Positions 21,801-32,874 of a stretch of DNA of 64,000 nt are shown piece by piece. The DNA is taken from contig NC_063256.1 in assembly GCF_019578655.1 (NCBI RefSeq), forward strand, positions 14,446,001 through 14,510,000, read 5' to 3'. The notes beneath the pieces are model-generated. The model saw only the letters and a program-made list of their open reading frames with translations. It did no database searches and had not been told where the DNA came from. This DNA comes from Ricinus communis (taxonomy: Eukaryota; Streptophyta; Magnoliopsida; Malpighiales; Euphorbiaceae). Both the position numbers and the translations under genes were made by a program. Each line of letters starts with the position of its first letter. Position 1 is the stretch's first letter.

Positions 21801-22199
21801 TTCAAATAATAAAAATTATGTTTCGTAATTTCATAATCTAATTTTTTTCAATTAGAAATTCAAAAAATTGGATACAAATCATGAGCTCGAGATACTTTTC
21901 ACTTGTCTTCTGCGAGTCTGAGACCTTACTTCTGCGACTACTCGACTTTTGCAAGTCCTTATCTCGACAAAATCTCCTTAAAGTCTCCTTTATCTCAGAG
22001 TCTATTCTAAAAAAAAAAAAAGAATCCACCAATAGCCCTATAATAGATATTGAGTTACATAATGACCAAATTAATTGACGATTTGGAACAACAAGAGGGA
22101 GAAAATGAAGAAAACATGGCGAAAGATTATGAAATTCGTTCACGAAAAGCCAAACGTGTAGTAATTTTTACTGATAATCAAGAAAATACAGCTACTTAT
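18839..22199. other. organelle-type DNA without recognisable gene (3.4 kb)
   Basis: Short frames on both strands (such as 19826-20149 on the minus strand and 20528-20743 on the plus strand) are not recognised. 21480-21880 is AT-rich. No RNA gene was found. Confidence 0.45.
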
Positions 22200-22403
22200 A
22201 ACGAAATCATAAATAAGCTCTACCAAGGATTGACAAGCATTTGGTACTAAGTTTCCTCCTCCCTTTTTAGTAACAAAATGAACCAGAAGTAGGACCAAAC
22301 TGAGAGTTAGCAGCATAAACAAAGATGAATTTGTGAATGAGAAATACAAGTTTCCTATCTTCATAGGAATCAATGGGAGAATGGCAAATTGCTCAAGTGG
22401 GCA
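22200..22403 (-). pseudogene. atp6: mitochondrial atp6 fragment
   Basis: Atp6 is the membrane subunit a of ATP synthase. The minus strand reads PLEQFAILPLIPMKIGNLYF, then SLFMLLTLSLVLLLVHFVTK and [11 protein letters not shown], the start of the conserved core with its first membrane segment and the KKGGGN loop. About 68 residues remain of a core near 250. The frame then runs into unrelated residues and stops at 22140. A conserved Trp (AWQSL) is Cys. The N-terminal extension is replaced by unrelated sequence. Confidence 0.93.
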
Positions 22404-23748
22404 TAACTGGACCTTTGTTATCAGTCCAGCTATACGCCCAGGGCTTTCCAAGTCCCTACGCTTGAGCCTCCAAAAAAAAAAAAGGCACTGAGCACCGTTC
22501 AAAAATATTTTAAAGAGAACAATAATTACTTTTTTTATTATTATTTTTCCCTCTCTTTTCGTTTTTTATTTCTTTTTTTATTCCCTTCCGTCATTCCTTA
22601 AGTCCCATAGGTTTGATCCTGTAGAATCTGACCCATTTTCTCATTGAGCAAAGGGTAAGTGGATTAAGTGGCTTAGCCCTCGGTTTTTGGCATTAGTGGC
22701 TTGTCGCACTCCTTATCAAAATAGCCCTCAGACAAACAAGCTACTACAATGACGGCTACTACTCTTAGTACTACTCATAGACTGACTGATCTTTGTGAAT
22801 CTTGAAAAGGACCACTACTAAGGGAGGGTGGAAGGGAGAGGCGTATAGATGAGAAAGTAGGTGTCACGCGTACTAATTTTCTCGGTCTGTCCGCTGAAAT
22901 ACCAAAGGAGGGCCCTTTATAGCATAGCGGTTTGGTAGCCGAGTGATCCAATGCGGAGGCAGCAATCCCAGCAAGAAATAGGATAAATGGGCAAAAATCA
23001 CGACGTGATCTTTATCTCAACCCCTGCCTCCTTCTCTAGGCCAGCCCCTACTATAAGCGGGCTAGGCTCTATTGAGCGGAGCATTACCTTTTTTTACTAT
23101 AAGAGCAGGATAACATACGTAATTATAGAGGTGAACCAGGTTTTGTTCTGAGAAGGAAGATATGCCAAGGCAGGTTTGTAAGGATAGAAAGTCCCTCCAG
23201 TATGAGCGAACCTTTTCGGAACTGGTTAGGAATGGGCGCCACTATCTCAGCTCCGATCCAGCCAGGTTCTATTGATCATGTCCCCTTTCTAACAGTTGTA
23301 CCTTGTTTTCTATCATTTGAAGCAGAGATTATCGGACATGAAGATAGGATGAAGATGGTGGGATGAAACAGTCTTTAAAAAACCATGGGTAAGGGAAGGA
23401 TCTTAAAAGTCTGTTAGATTAATATAAAGAGAGAAGTATTGACTATATACCAAAAAAAAAAATCCACACACACAAGACTCGACAAAGATCTCAGAGTGAG
23501 CTGCTCGGTGAGGAATTTCGCTATGCCACCCGGCTGTAAGTTTCAAATGGCCAAATGCCACAGACGGAATCGAATAAGCTCTTTTCAAGTCTAGAAGCAA
23601 GAACTCTTGAGTAAGCCGATTACCTTCTGACTTTCCTCTTGATGACGAAAAACACGCTGTTTTATTTTCTAACTCCACCTTTGTCATATATTCCATACAT
23701 CACACTAGATAGATATCATATTCATGGAATACGATTCACTTTCAAGAT
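22404..23748. other. organelle-type DNA, no recognised gene
   Basis: Includes A-runs at about 22470 and T-rich sequence at 22530-22580. No gene recognised. Confidence 0.45.
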
Positions 23749-23836
23749 GCCTTGGTGGTGAAATGGTAGACACGCGAGACTCAAAATCTCGTGCTAAAGA
23801 GCGTGGAGTCCTCGGGTAGTCTCCTCTATAAAGGCA
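23749..23836 (+). pseudogene. trnL-CAA: plastid-type trnL-CAA, 3' part altered
   Basis: GCCTTGGTGGTGAAATGGTA, the anticodon arm with CAA (GAGACTCAAAATCTC) and the variable arm match plastid tRNA-Leu(CAA). The T-arm region is expanded and altered (TCCTCGGGTAGTCTCCTC), although the end AAGGCA still pairs with the 5' acceptor. The T-loop lacks the normal GGTTCGA block, so function is unlikely. Confidence 0.8.
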
Positions 23837-24712
23837 TTCCAGCTTCAGAGGTAGGTGAGCCAGGTCAGGAAGGAGTTTGACTGCTGGGATAGGATCGGAT
23901 CCTATTCGAAGCACTCCATCATGGAAAAGAATCTTTCGGCTTTGAAGGTAAATAGTAAATAAAAGTTCCCCGCGAGCGTTGAGGCTTTCATCGAAACAAA
24001 GAGAAAGGCCCGGCTAGTGCTTTTTTCTGTGTTAGCCAGGTGAAAGGCTTGCTTGACTATAAATAGATTAGTCAAATGGTATTAAGGAACTACAAAAACC
24101 GCGAGAAAATATAGAACAGAAATCCTTAGTTTAAAAAGAATTTCTTAGAAGAACGAACGGGTTCCATAAAAACTTTGTACGGTTGACAATCGTTCGGACT
24201 TGGTAAAGGTTGTCGCGGCACCTGTAGTAGGATAAAGGACATATCGCGATGCCCGCGGACCAATTTACGATGTCTCCGTCATTGACGCTCGTCAAGCAGG
24301 CCATGTGGATTGGCCAGGGTCTTCTTCGGCTAATGATACCTCGATCCCGAACTAGAAACTACTCATACTTGATTAATGGCACTCCCATAGGCTGGCAGGT
24401 AATATTTAAGTAAAAAGGACCCGATTGAATCAGCTCTTGTGAGAAGAATCCCATGCTTTTGAGTGACCCTACCATGTAAGGCAACTCGACTAGCTGCAAG
24501 GGGTACGGATTCGAATTATATTTCTATAGGGTTGAATAAAATTAAAAATTCGATTGATAATTTGATATAATTGCTATGCTTAGTGTGTGACTCGTTGGTT
24601 TTTTAGGTTCAGGATTAAAAAAAAGGACTGACTCATACTATGAACTAATAAGTATAAATATACAACTAATAACCAAAAAACTCTTCCCCCTTAGTTTTTG
24701 TAGATATTGAGT
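23837..24712. other. organelle-type DNA, no recognised gene
   Basis: Nothing recognised in this stretch. Confidence 0.4.
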
Positions 24713-24818
24713 TTGTACGGTAATTCAACTTTGAGTATGGAATTTACTTTGTTGGTTGATTGGAGTTACGGTAGTTCAATCTATAAAGGAAGGACAATTG
24801 ATCGCACTTGGCGCAGTT
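24713..24818 (+). repeat. inverted repeat arm C (partner 30168-30273)
   Basis: About 105 bases (from GAGTTTGTACGGTAATTC to CGCACTTGG) recur in reverse complement at 30168-30273 with about three differences, two at CpG sites. A short open frame crosses it but is not recognised. Confidence 0.9.
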
Positions 24819-26399
24819 CGCATCATCGGGGCAGGGCACGACCTTTTTTCTCCCAGATTCCTATCGTCCAAGGAATATCTTGGGAGCCAACTTGGAAGGT
24901 AGTGCCTAATGTAAGGATCCCTAATGGTTTCAAGTAGGCATGGCATAGATAAAGAAAGAAGGCTGGATCACAAGACAAGAATAGGAAGAATTTCCAGCAG
25001 TTCAATTCATTGATTCATCTATCTATCGGATTAGTAGCTCAAGCCCTTTCCTCACGCAACATTAGAGGGCCTAATTAGAAGAAAATGCTATAGAAGAAGT
25101 TCTTGTCGAAAGAGAGTTCTCTTTGCGGGGTTTTCTTTTTACGAGCTTCCCTTCCCCAAGGAAACTGATTCAACCATTCTTGGTCCCAGCCATACCAGAT
25201 TCATTCCTTCTACTGAGACCTAGATTATACAGACTCTAGTTTTTCAATACAAAAGAAGCATTTTGGCTTGGTCTCGGATTTTTGATTCTATTTTGGTAGT
25301 TCGATCATGAAATTTCTTTCTTTCTGTATTTCTAAAATATGAGTGTGCGACTTGTTATAATTGATCCTATTAATAGTACAGAGAGTGGGCCTGTCGAAAT
25401 AGTGAATTGAGGTAGAGTAGACCAATGATCCTGTAGTCATTTGGCCGGCTATTAAAAGAAAAAAGCTTGCATCTGCTCCCCCTATTATATAATCGGTCCC
25501 ATCTCTCTCCAAACCTAACGTGGTAGTTTCCCATCATAGGGCTTTCTATCTATAGATTAAGCCCACAGTAAACATATAATGAGCCTAAACAAGAAATCCA
25601 AGAACACCTATACTGACCATGGCATAAACCATGCCTAGATACCCGAAAACTAGTTTTCCCGAAAAAGTCGAAATGACATGACTTATGATACCGGATCCAG
25701 GCAGAATTAGGATGCTATCTTTATTCAAAGTAAGCAGATCGAAAGCACGAAAAGGAATGTCTTAGCGTGCCCTTACTCTAATTCTAAATAAAGCTCTTTC
25801 GCGCACTAAGTCAAGTAGGGAGTTTTCTCGGTTACAGTATCCCGGTTCCCCAAAACTTGTTCTCATCGAGCTGACGAAGCAAGACCGGCGCAGGTGCACA
25901 AGCGTATACCACGGGATGAGACCGAGGACCTCCTTCGCCCTTGAGAAGGCCTTCCCAGCCCACAGAAAGCCTTCCTAGCCAAATGGGTCCAACGTAGCAA
26001 ACTCTTTCACTAACATGTATCTCACCTAGAAACTGGAAAGTCTCCCATATTCAAAGAACTGTTCTCTCTATCCGCTTGAAAGGGGTCAACTACCTTGTCG
26101 ATCCGTAACCGTCCGTTGCTTGCTCCCTATCAATCTTGGTTCCTGCTTAGCAGTCTTACTTGTTTACTGGTTCCCTTCTTTTGCTTATTCGATACTAGTT
26201 CCCGTCCTGATCTCTCTCCGTCACTAGAATTGTAAATAAGTCGTGAAGCTTTGTTGCAGAAGTAGAAAGTTCGGAAGCTAGGGTTTCACGAGATTCTAGG
26301 AGCACAAATATGGGAACTGATCCCGGAGTGGGTCCTCGGATGATTGCTACTCGTAAAAATATAAGGAATCGTGGAAAGGCCGTTTACAATGCTAAGAAG
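24819..26399. other. organelle-type DNA, no recognised gene
   Basis: Nothing recognised. The minus-strand nad2 frame runs down to 26286 in sequence that is no longer nad2. Confidence 0.4.
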
Positions 26400-26633
26400 T
26401 GTGGAAAATTCAGACTTTCTTTTTGATGCTGCGATCACATAAAAACATAAACTTTGAGGCTCAATAGCTAAATACATGGCAATTGAATCATGAGCTGAGA
26501 TCATAAAGAGGATACTGCGAGTAGGAAGTAGAATTAATACAATGAATTCAAAAGCATCAAACCTCTCTTGTTCGGAAGAATCGAAACACATCGAAATGGT
26601 ACCAGCCGTACTTAATAATAGAAGGATTTGGCA
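26400..26633 (-). pseudogene. nad2: mitochondrial nad2 exon fragment with unedited codons
   Basis: nad2 encodes a membrane subunit of complex I. The minus strand reads LLLLSTAGTISMCFDSSEQE, then FDAFEFIVLILL and SLCFYVIAASKRKSEFST, part of the second exon. About 78 residues are present. At several positions the codon keeps C where the mature plant protein reflects C-to-U editing: PTR for STC, HDS for YDL and EPQS for ELQS. Such codons are expected in genomic mitochondrial DNA and not in cDNA. The frame is fused to unrelated sequence on both sides and ends at 26286. Confidence 0.95.
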
Positions 26634-27134
26634 GGTGAGTATGGGAGGCAAGGCTGGATCTCATGAGTAAGTGACTCACTGAGTTACAACGGTCCACCCC
26701 GGTCCCAATTCCGGACACTGAGCGAGCTTTAATTGAAGTAGGGGCTGACGTCAGCGACACGGGGTATACATAATTATTACATTAATTATTAATATTAATT
26801 TAATTACATAATTGCAAGTTTTTATATACATAGAGAAAAGATAAAGAATTTTAATAATTATAAGAAAAGTAGTATTTTTTTTCTTGATAGAAATAAAAAA
26901 AGAAACGCCCCATCTTTTGATTACAAAGATCACTTTCACAGCAAGCACGAATGCGCGAGAAGCTTAACTATTATGTAAATTGAAATGATCTCCCCGGGAA
27001 AGCATGATGCCTGACTTGCCCCTGCTTTCTACCGTCTGTCTTTTATCTTAGCAAAGTAGGTTCAAGTGAAACTTTTGGCTTGCTACAAGCTAGGCTCAGG
27101 GACTGCAGTCAGCCACTTCCCTTGTAGTCGTCAG
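26634..27134. other. AT-rich organelle-type DNA
   Basis: 26765-26935 is strongly AT-rich. No gene recognised. Confidence 0.45.
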
Positions 27135-27206
27135 CTTGTTCTTGAGGATTTGAACCTTTGCATGCCGGTACCAAAAGCCGATGCCTTACCACTTGGCTAA
27201 ACTCCA
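27135..27206 (-). pseudogene. trnQ-UUG: mitochondrial trnQ-UUG, degenerate 3' end
   Basis: On the minus strand TGGAGTTTAGCCAAGTGGTA, the anticodon arm with TTG (CGGCTTTTGGTACCG) and GCAAAGGTTCAAATCC match mitochondrial tRNA-Gln. The T-stem (AAAGG/CCTCA) and 3' acceptor no longer pair with the 5' acceptor TGGAGTT, so the 3' end has been lost or replaced. Confidence 0.8.
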
Positions 27207-27559
27207 TAGTTCTTAATGCTGATACTTTCTGTTTTGTCGAGCCCCAAGCTTGTGGTCCTCCTTTAAGTGTGGGTTCAATTGGATGAATCCGTCAAGTCAA
27301 GGTCAACGTATGTAGCAGCAAGGATGGTGCATCGCCTATTTCTCGCTCGGAAGACAAAACGAACACGGCATCTAATTAAATTGATTCACTAGATCTTCCA
27401 TCTACGAAAATAGAAGAGATGTCCGTTAAGGTCGGCTTCGTGAAAGCAAGCAAGTTTAGCGAAAATAGAGATGGAAAGAGATGGATTTTGCCCAGCCGTT
27501 GTCAGATCAATTCCCATTCATTCTTTAAAACGAAGGCGTTTCGGGTCCCCCGGGCCCTG
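27207..27559. other. organelle-type DNA, no recognised gene
   Basis: Nothing recognised in this stretch. Confidence 0.4.
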
Positions 27560-27630
27560 GGGGGTGCTTGTGGGGGGGGGGGAGGGTGTGCCATGACGAA
27601 ACAAGGGAATGAAAGGCCGCTTTGCGTTGG
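27560..27630 (+). repeat. inverted repeat arm D with poly-G run (partner 30020-30085)
   Basis: The arm contains a G-run near 27571-27586 followed by GGTGTGCCATGACGAAACAA. The reverse complement appears at 30020-30085 (TTGTTTTGTCGTGGCACACC and a C-run). The homopolymers differ in length. Confidence 0.8.
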
Positions 27631-28487
27631 ATGCTCTTTACCCTCCCCACAATAAGGGCTATGTTGCCTTGGGGAGCGTTGAAGCTTACTTCTTCTCCAG
27701 AATGCGGCGTGCTCCATTCTTAGTATTGCACAGTCAGTCCCGCATGAGTAGAGGCGCGCAGGCAAGCGAATAGGAAAGTTGTCTTTATCAGCGGTAAGCA
27801 TATAAAGTACCGAACAGCCCCAGAAGTAGGCTTCCCGATGCCCACGCCTCTAACAACATATTTAAGGGGGTTAGGGCGATTCCTTAGGCACCTTCACATC
27901 TACATTTACTTATAACAAGCACGTACACACAAGCAAGCTTGAATCCTGTTATTTAAACTGAGAATGTCGTTACTTATAGCCCTTTTTTTTATGGCAACTA
28001 CACATTGGTCGATCCAAGCCTAATGGTCGACCACATTCAACGGTCAAAAGTCATGCTAAGAGCTCCTTTTCTTAGATAATAAGTGAGACTCTGAATGAAG
28101 GGCTCGCTCTTTCAATCCAACTAGTTGATGAAAGGTCAAAGGCAGTCTCTTTAGATTCAATTCAAACTCTTTTTTGAGGCATAAACAAAAAATGATAGTA
28201 AAGACGGGCGGTGTAGTGTTCTCATACGGCGATTGGGATAAGTATGGGGCGGTGGTGTAGCAGGCTCCCTGTTCATACGTAAGGCGATAGAGAGCGGGGT
28301 CTGTGGAGGACCGGAGCTTAGGAATGAGTTCATTCCATTTATCTTCTTACATACTTGTAATCTGGAAGGTAGATGGTGTGGGAAAGCAAGAAGGAAGAGA
28401 GCTAACCAGGGAAAGAACTGAACGAGGAAGACCTGGGCTGTAGACAAGACTGATAGTAAGACTAGTCAAGCATCTAGTGCCCCCAGA
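27631..28487. other. organelle-type DNA, no recognised gene
   Basis: Nothing recognised in this stretch. Confidence 0.4.
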
Positions 28488-28579
28488 AATTCTTGGATTT
28501 CTTGCAATATGAGATTCAATGCCATAACTCTTATTTGTATTTTACTTCTTATTGGTGCTGTTGGGAAATCTGCACAGGT
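28488..28579 (+). pseudogene. nad5: mitochondrial nad5 exon 2, early part
   Basis: The frame reads [20 protein letters not shown] and then GKSAQ, part of complex I subunit 5 before the conserved proton-channel segment. About 30 residues remain, then the sequence changes (VVLFKTP). This is on the plus strand, while the exon's 3' end is on the minus strand 11.7 kb away. Confidence 0.88.
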
Positions 28580-30019
28580 CGTCTTATTCAAAACCCCAAT
28601 TATGAAATCCCCTTTCTCCCACTTCACACCTCGGAATACACCGTTCTTATAGAGAGAGAGGCGCTTTCGCATCTTCTTAACCCGAAATGGCTGGGGAGAG
28701 GAAAGGTTCTTCCTTCATTCATTTTTGTGAGTTACAGAGCTTCCGCCAAAGAAGATACTGGACCACAAGCCAAAGCAATACTAAACAAGCGAGAAAAGCC
28801 CTCTCTATTCTATTTTCTATTAGTAAAGCCTAAACATCCTTATTGAAAAGAAAACTAAAGTGCTAACGAGATGAAAGAGCGATTCTCAGGTATGATTATC
28901 CATCAGCAGCAAGTAGAAAAATAAAGAGTTTGCTATTTGGAAGTGAGAAGGTCCCTTTTTTTTTAGTCTACTCATTTCATTCAGATATAGTTGTTCCTTG
29001 CCTACCTGGTGAAAGGACCTGTTGTTGACGCAGTCGGTGCTAGGCAGATAGATAGACCCCTTTCCCGCTGCTAAGGGAGAGCAAGAAACAAAATAAAATG
29101 ATTGTTTTTTAATCAGCGTCCCCTTTTGGGTATGCAGATACTAAGAGTCCTCTCACTACCAACCAGTAGACATCATCTGGCTGGTTTAAAAAATGCCTTT
29201 CATAGCTGGGGCGAGCACTTCGTAGAGCTTGGGCGGACCCTGTTCCCCTTCGTCTTGGGTGTCCAATGACGGATAGGCTGGTTGAGTGAGGCGAAAAATT
29301 AAGGTTAGGGCTGGTAAGAGCGGACAACTATGAGCTCCTATCCGCACTAATGGATGAGTGCCTAAACCTTTCTAAGAGTACTCCTCGGGAGGGGGGTCAA
29401 CATATGGATTACTCTTTTTGTACATCGACCCAGCGAAGAAAACGAAAATTCAATAGCTTTTTTCATTGCTTTGCGAAATGAAACTCTATTCTTTAATTGT
29501 CCGAAATCCCCGTGGAACAATGGTCTAGCCCCACGGATTAGTCGTTCAGTAGTCTTACATACTTCTCTAAACCTACTCTTCGGGGGATCCGACCAGTCAT
29601 AATGGGCGCTTACGGCGTGCTCGCACCGGTCGACTACAAGGCCCTATACCTTGGTATAGTACAGGTGGTGGTCTCTCATCAATGGGCACAGACAGGGTCC
29701 CGACTCTGCCTCGTGATCTTGACCGCTTCTTGCTATGGGACCAACGGGAGAGAATTTCCTTTCTGCTTTAGCTAGTTTAGGTGGTTTCAGTAAGCTTGGC
29801 AGTTTAGCTAGTTAGGGAGGCGACTGGAAGAAGAAAAGCATCTTTTTTATTTAATATTTTTTGGGTAATTTAGCGAAGATTTCAACGTACTCCTACATGC
29901 CGAGAAGTTATTTCCTTACCCTAGAAAGCCAGTCTCCCTTTTGGGGTGGCGGATCGATAGTTTAACCCCCTCCAGGAGTACTTGAACTCCATATCAAACT
30001 GCTTTTCAATCGCAAGCGA
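28580..30019. other. organelle-type DNA, no recognised gene
   Basis: Nothing recognised in this stretch. Confidence 0.4.
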
Positions 30020-30085
30020 CCTTTCATTCCCTTGTTTTGTCGTGGCACACCCCCCCCCCACAAGCACCCCCAGGCGCAGGGGGGT
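30020..30085 (-). repeat. inverted repeat arm D' with poly-C run
   Basis: Partner of 27560-27630. A C-run of about 11 sits at 30049-30060. A separate G-run follows at 30122-30135. Confidence 0.8.
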
Positions 30086-30167
30086 CTCTCTCCTTCCGGC
30101 CGGTCCCTATCAGAGGACGATAGGGGGGGGGGGGGTGGCCAATCCAAGAGCAGGAAAGGTGGCTCTG

Positions 30168-30273
30168 CGCCAAGTGCGATCGATTGTCCTTCCTTTATAG
30201 ATTAAACTACTGTAACTCCAATCAACCAACAAAGTAAATTCCATACTCAAAGTTGAATTACCGTACAAACTCA
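30168..30273 (-). repeat. inverted repeat arm C'
   Basis: Partner of 24713-24818 in reverse complement. Confidence 0.9.
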
Positions 30274-31391
30274 TCCTGTTTCAAGGATGGGATCTTATGG
30301 CTTAATCTCTGATTGCGCAGGATTCATCTATGACCCAGGGGAGTCTGTTACATCGCCTTCCGGTCTTTCTGTCCGATCATTGCTTATCTCTTTCTTCTCT
30401 ATCGGTGAATTGGGGGAAAGAGTGCACCAAAAAGGGGAGGTGAAAAAGCAAGAAATAGGGAAGTAGAGTAGTTGGCACACTACCGGTCAATCCAAGACAT
30501 CGCTTTCGCTCTTTCCATTCAATATACCATTCCCGTCAGATCTATTCTATTCAGCCCAATCCCTTGCCGCTTGCTTCATCCCCGCCTACCCGGTCATCGA
30601 CCTCTATCTTGAATTTAGAATCGAACTCAGTGGTTTCAGATCCGCCCCATCGGTATTGAAGGTGTCACGATGAAAGACATCCCTGAATATATCTTTAATT
30701 CTAAATTACTATTACTCTAAATCTAAATTACAAAATACTATTCACTATTCAAATATCTATATTTTCCTTTTCAATTTAAATGAAACTTTTAAAATGAAAG
30801 AAAATTTTCAATTAAATTGAAATTCTTTTTTATTTATTTTTTATTTATATTTAATATTAATTTTATTTAATATTAATTTTAATCTTTTATTTAATAATAT
30901 TAATATTTTTATTTAATAATATTAATATTCATTTTTATTTAATATTTAAATATTTATTTAAATTTAAAATGAAATATTCATTTTATTAATTTTAAATATT
31001 AATTATTTAGGAATTAAGATTAACGAATTAACGACGAGATTTATCAAAGTCAATCCTTCAAGAAAGCCTAATGGAAGGCGTCGGTCTAAGTAATCGGTAG
31101 CTATAGAGTCTCGCATTACCTTTTCAACCTTTCTTTTCACATATAGTCGTAATAGCGGCACGGCAGGATCTTTATCTGGACATTCCCGAAATGTTCGCAT
31201 GATTTTTCATGCTTCCCTACTGGGTTGATATCCATCTACCCGCGGTTTATATCTTTTCCTGCTAAGCTTAAGACACAAGGCAAGAGTCACTGACCGAAGG
31301 GATGTCAGACTCATAGGGATTTCATCCATGCCCCTTCAACGTCTTTCTTTCACACCCGGTTTTGACCGTCCAATTCTTCCTATAGTCATGG
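30274..31391. other. organelle-type DNA with 300-bp AT-rich block
   Basis: 30690-31015 is extremely AT-rich with repeated TTTAATATTAA-type motifs. No gene recognised. Confidence 0.5.
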
Positions 31392-31449
31392 TCACCATTT
31401 TGTTATCACCGCTACAGACTACTTCACCAAGTGGGTTGAAGTATTCCAA
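31392..31449 (+). pseudogene. Ty3-gypsy integrase scrap
   Basis: The plus strand reads HHFVITATDYFTKWVEV, matching the core block around the first catalytic aspartate of gypsy integrases (A-T-D-Y-F-T/S-K-W-V/P-E). Only about 19 residues are recognisable before the sequence changes. Similar scraps are common in plant mitochondrial DNA. Confidence 0.65.
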
Positions 31450-32737
31450 ATTCAGAGCAATGCCTATTGTACCCTCTTCAAATTCTACTAATTCACCTGC
31501 CCTAATGGCAAATGGAATGCGCTTTCAGAGGTTTATTCTGTCCAATAGAAGCAAAATCCTATAGGTGAATTCTTCTGTGGCAGAAGTCTTATTTTAATAA
31601 ATACAATAACCCTTATTTATAGAATGAATAAATCCATTTTCTACTTCACTTACCCGAAAATAAAGGATCTAGGCATATTTTTTTCTTCATATTTCCACTT
31701 CTATGAGGTTTCTTTCTTTGCTACAGCTGATAAAAATCGTTGTTTTGGACGATGCATATGTAGAAAGCCTATTCTTTTTACTAGTAGATTTCACACCAGA
31801 ATAATCCGAGTTGATGAAAGTTACTTCGAAAATAAAAAAAAAGAAAGTCAAATTCATTTGGGCTAGTCTCCCGCAGGAGCAAACTCATATTAGGCACTGC
31901 CGCAACATCAATGGTACAAGGAAGAGGCACGATAGCGAAGATCAATCCATCTCAATCTACAAAAAACATTGCCTTGGGCATGCAACCCAAAAAGATAGAA
32001 AGACTGCTCGCTCGAAGTACTTTCGGAGAGTTGACTGAATCCCTTCCCTCTGCTCTGAAGCAGGAAGGACTTTCAAGGCAAGCGAAACTCTTTTTTAAAA
32101 TAAGGTGAAACTTTCATTGCTAAAGCCCTTTCTTTTCACTGAAACCGTAGTGAAAACGATGCATTCTGTAAGGGCTTGAATTAGTTTACCCCGACTTTTT
32201 TAAGTTGAAAGGCATGACACGGTAGAAAAATCTTCCCAACTAGGGAATAAATAGGTTTTCTGCATATCTTCTGGCACCATCTTTATTTGATTGTACCCTG
32301 AGAAGCCATCCATTCGTCTACTTTCTTAATAAGGTAAGGGAACGAACTTCAAGTACTTCGTAGGACGGCGCCATTTGCTAAGATGTGCTTCCACATCGTG
32401 AGCTTTAGTGCACAAGTCGTCGAATCCCTTAAAGGTTTTGGGCAGGAGTATCGACGACAAGCTTTAAAGAAGATTGACTCCTCCTTCTCCTTTAGGATAG
32501 GATCGTCGTTGGTCCTTCTTTCACTAATGATCTCACCATTTTCTAGTAGTTCGCGTGAACGCGCGAGGGACTCTCCTTTCTATCGCTTGCGCTTGCTTTT
32601 CACTCTCAAGACAACGATCTTTCTCTTCTATAAAGCAAAGCAAAGCGCATGGCGTTGAAGTGAGACAATCGAAAGCATGATGAAAGGAGTACTATCCAGG
32701 TGCGAAGAGCTCGATCCGGTTTAGTATCAGCTCAAGC
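31450..32737. other. organelle-type DNA, no recognised gene
   Basis: Nothing recognised except a 22-base patch at about 32707-32729 resembling the nad1 exon around 10848. Confidence 0.4.
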
Positions 32738-32874
32738 TTACTTACTAAGCAAACGTAGGCTTGGGCTCGAACAAGAAACGGATTAAGCAACTTGTGCGAA
32801 AGCCATTGGTTGCTTGTTAGCGCTTTAGTTTGATTATAGGGCGTTTAGTCTTTACTAATAACATAGAAAGAAAT
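32738..32874 (+). repeat. direct repeat copy 2 (partner 12472-12609)
   Basis: Second copy of the 137-bp repeat. It differs from the first by about four transitions. Confidence 0.9.

Noticed and set aside
27419..27655. 78-codon Gly-rich frame
   Set aside because: The Gly run comes from a poly-G homopolymer in an inverted repeat arm, and the partner copy does not keep the frame.
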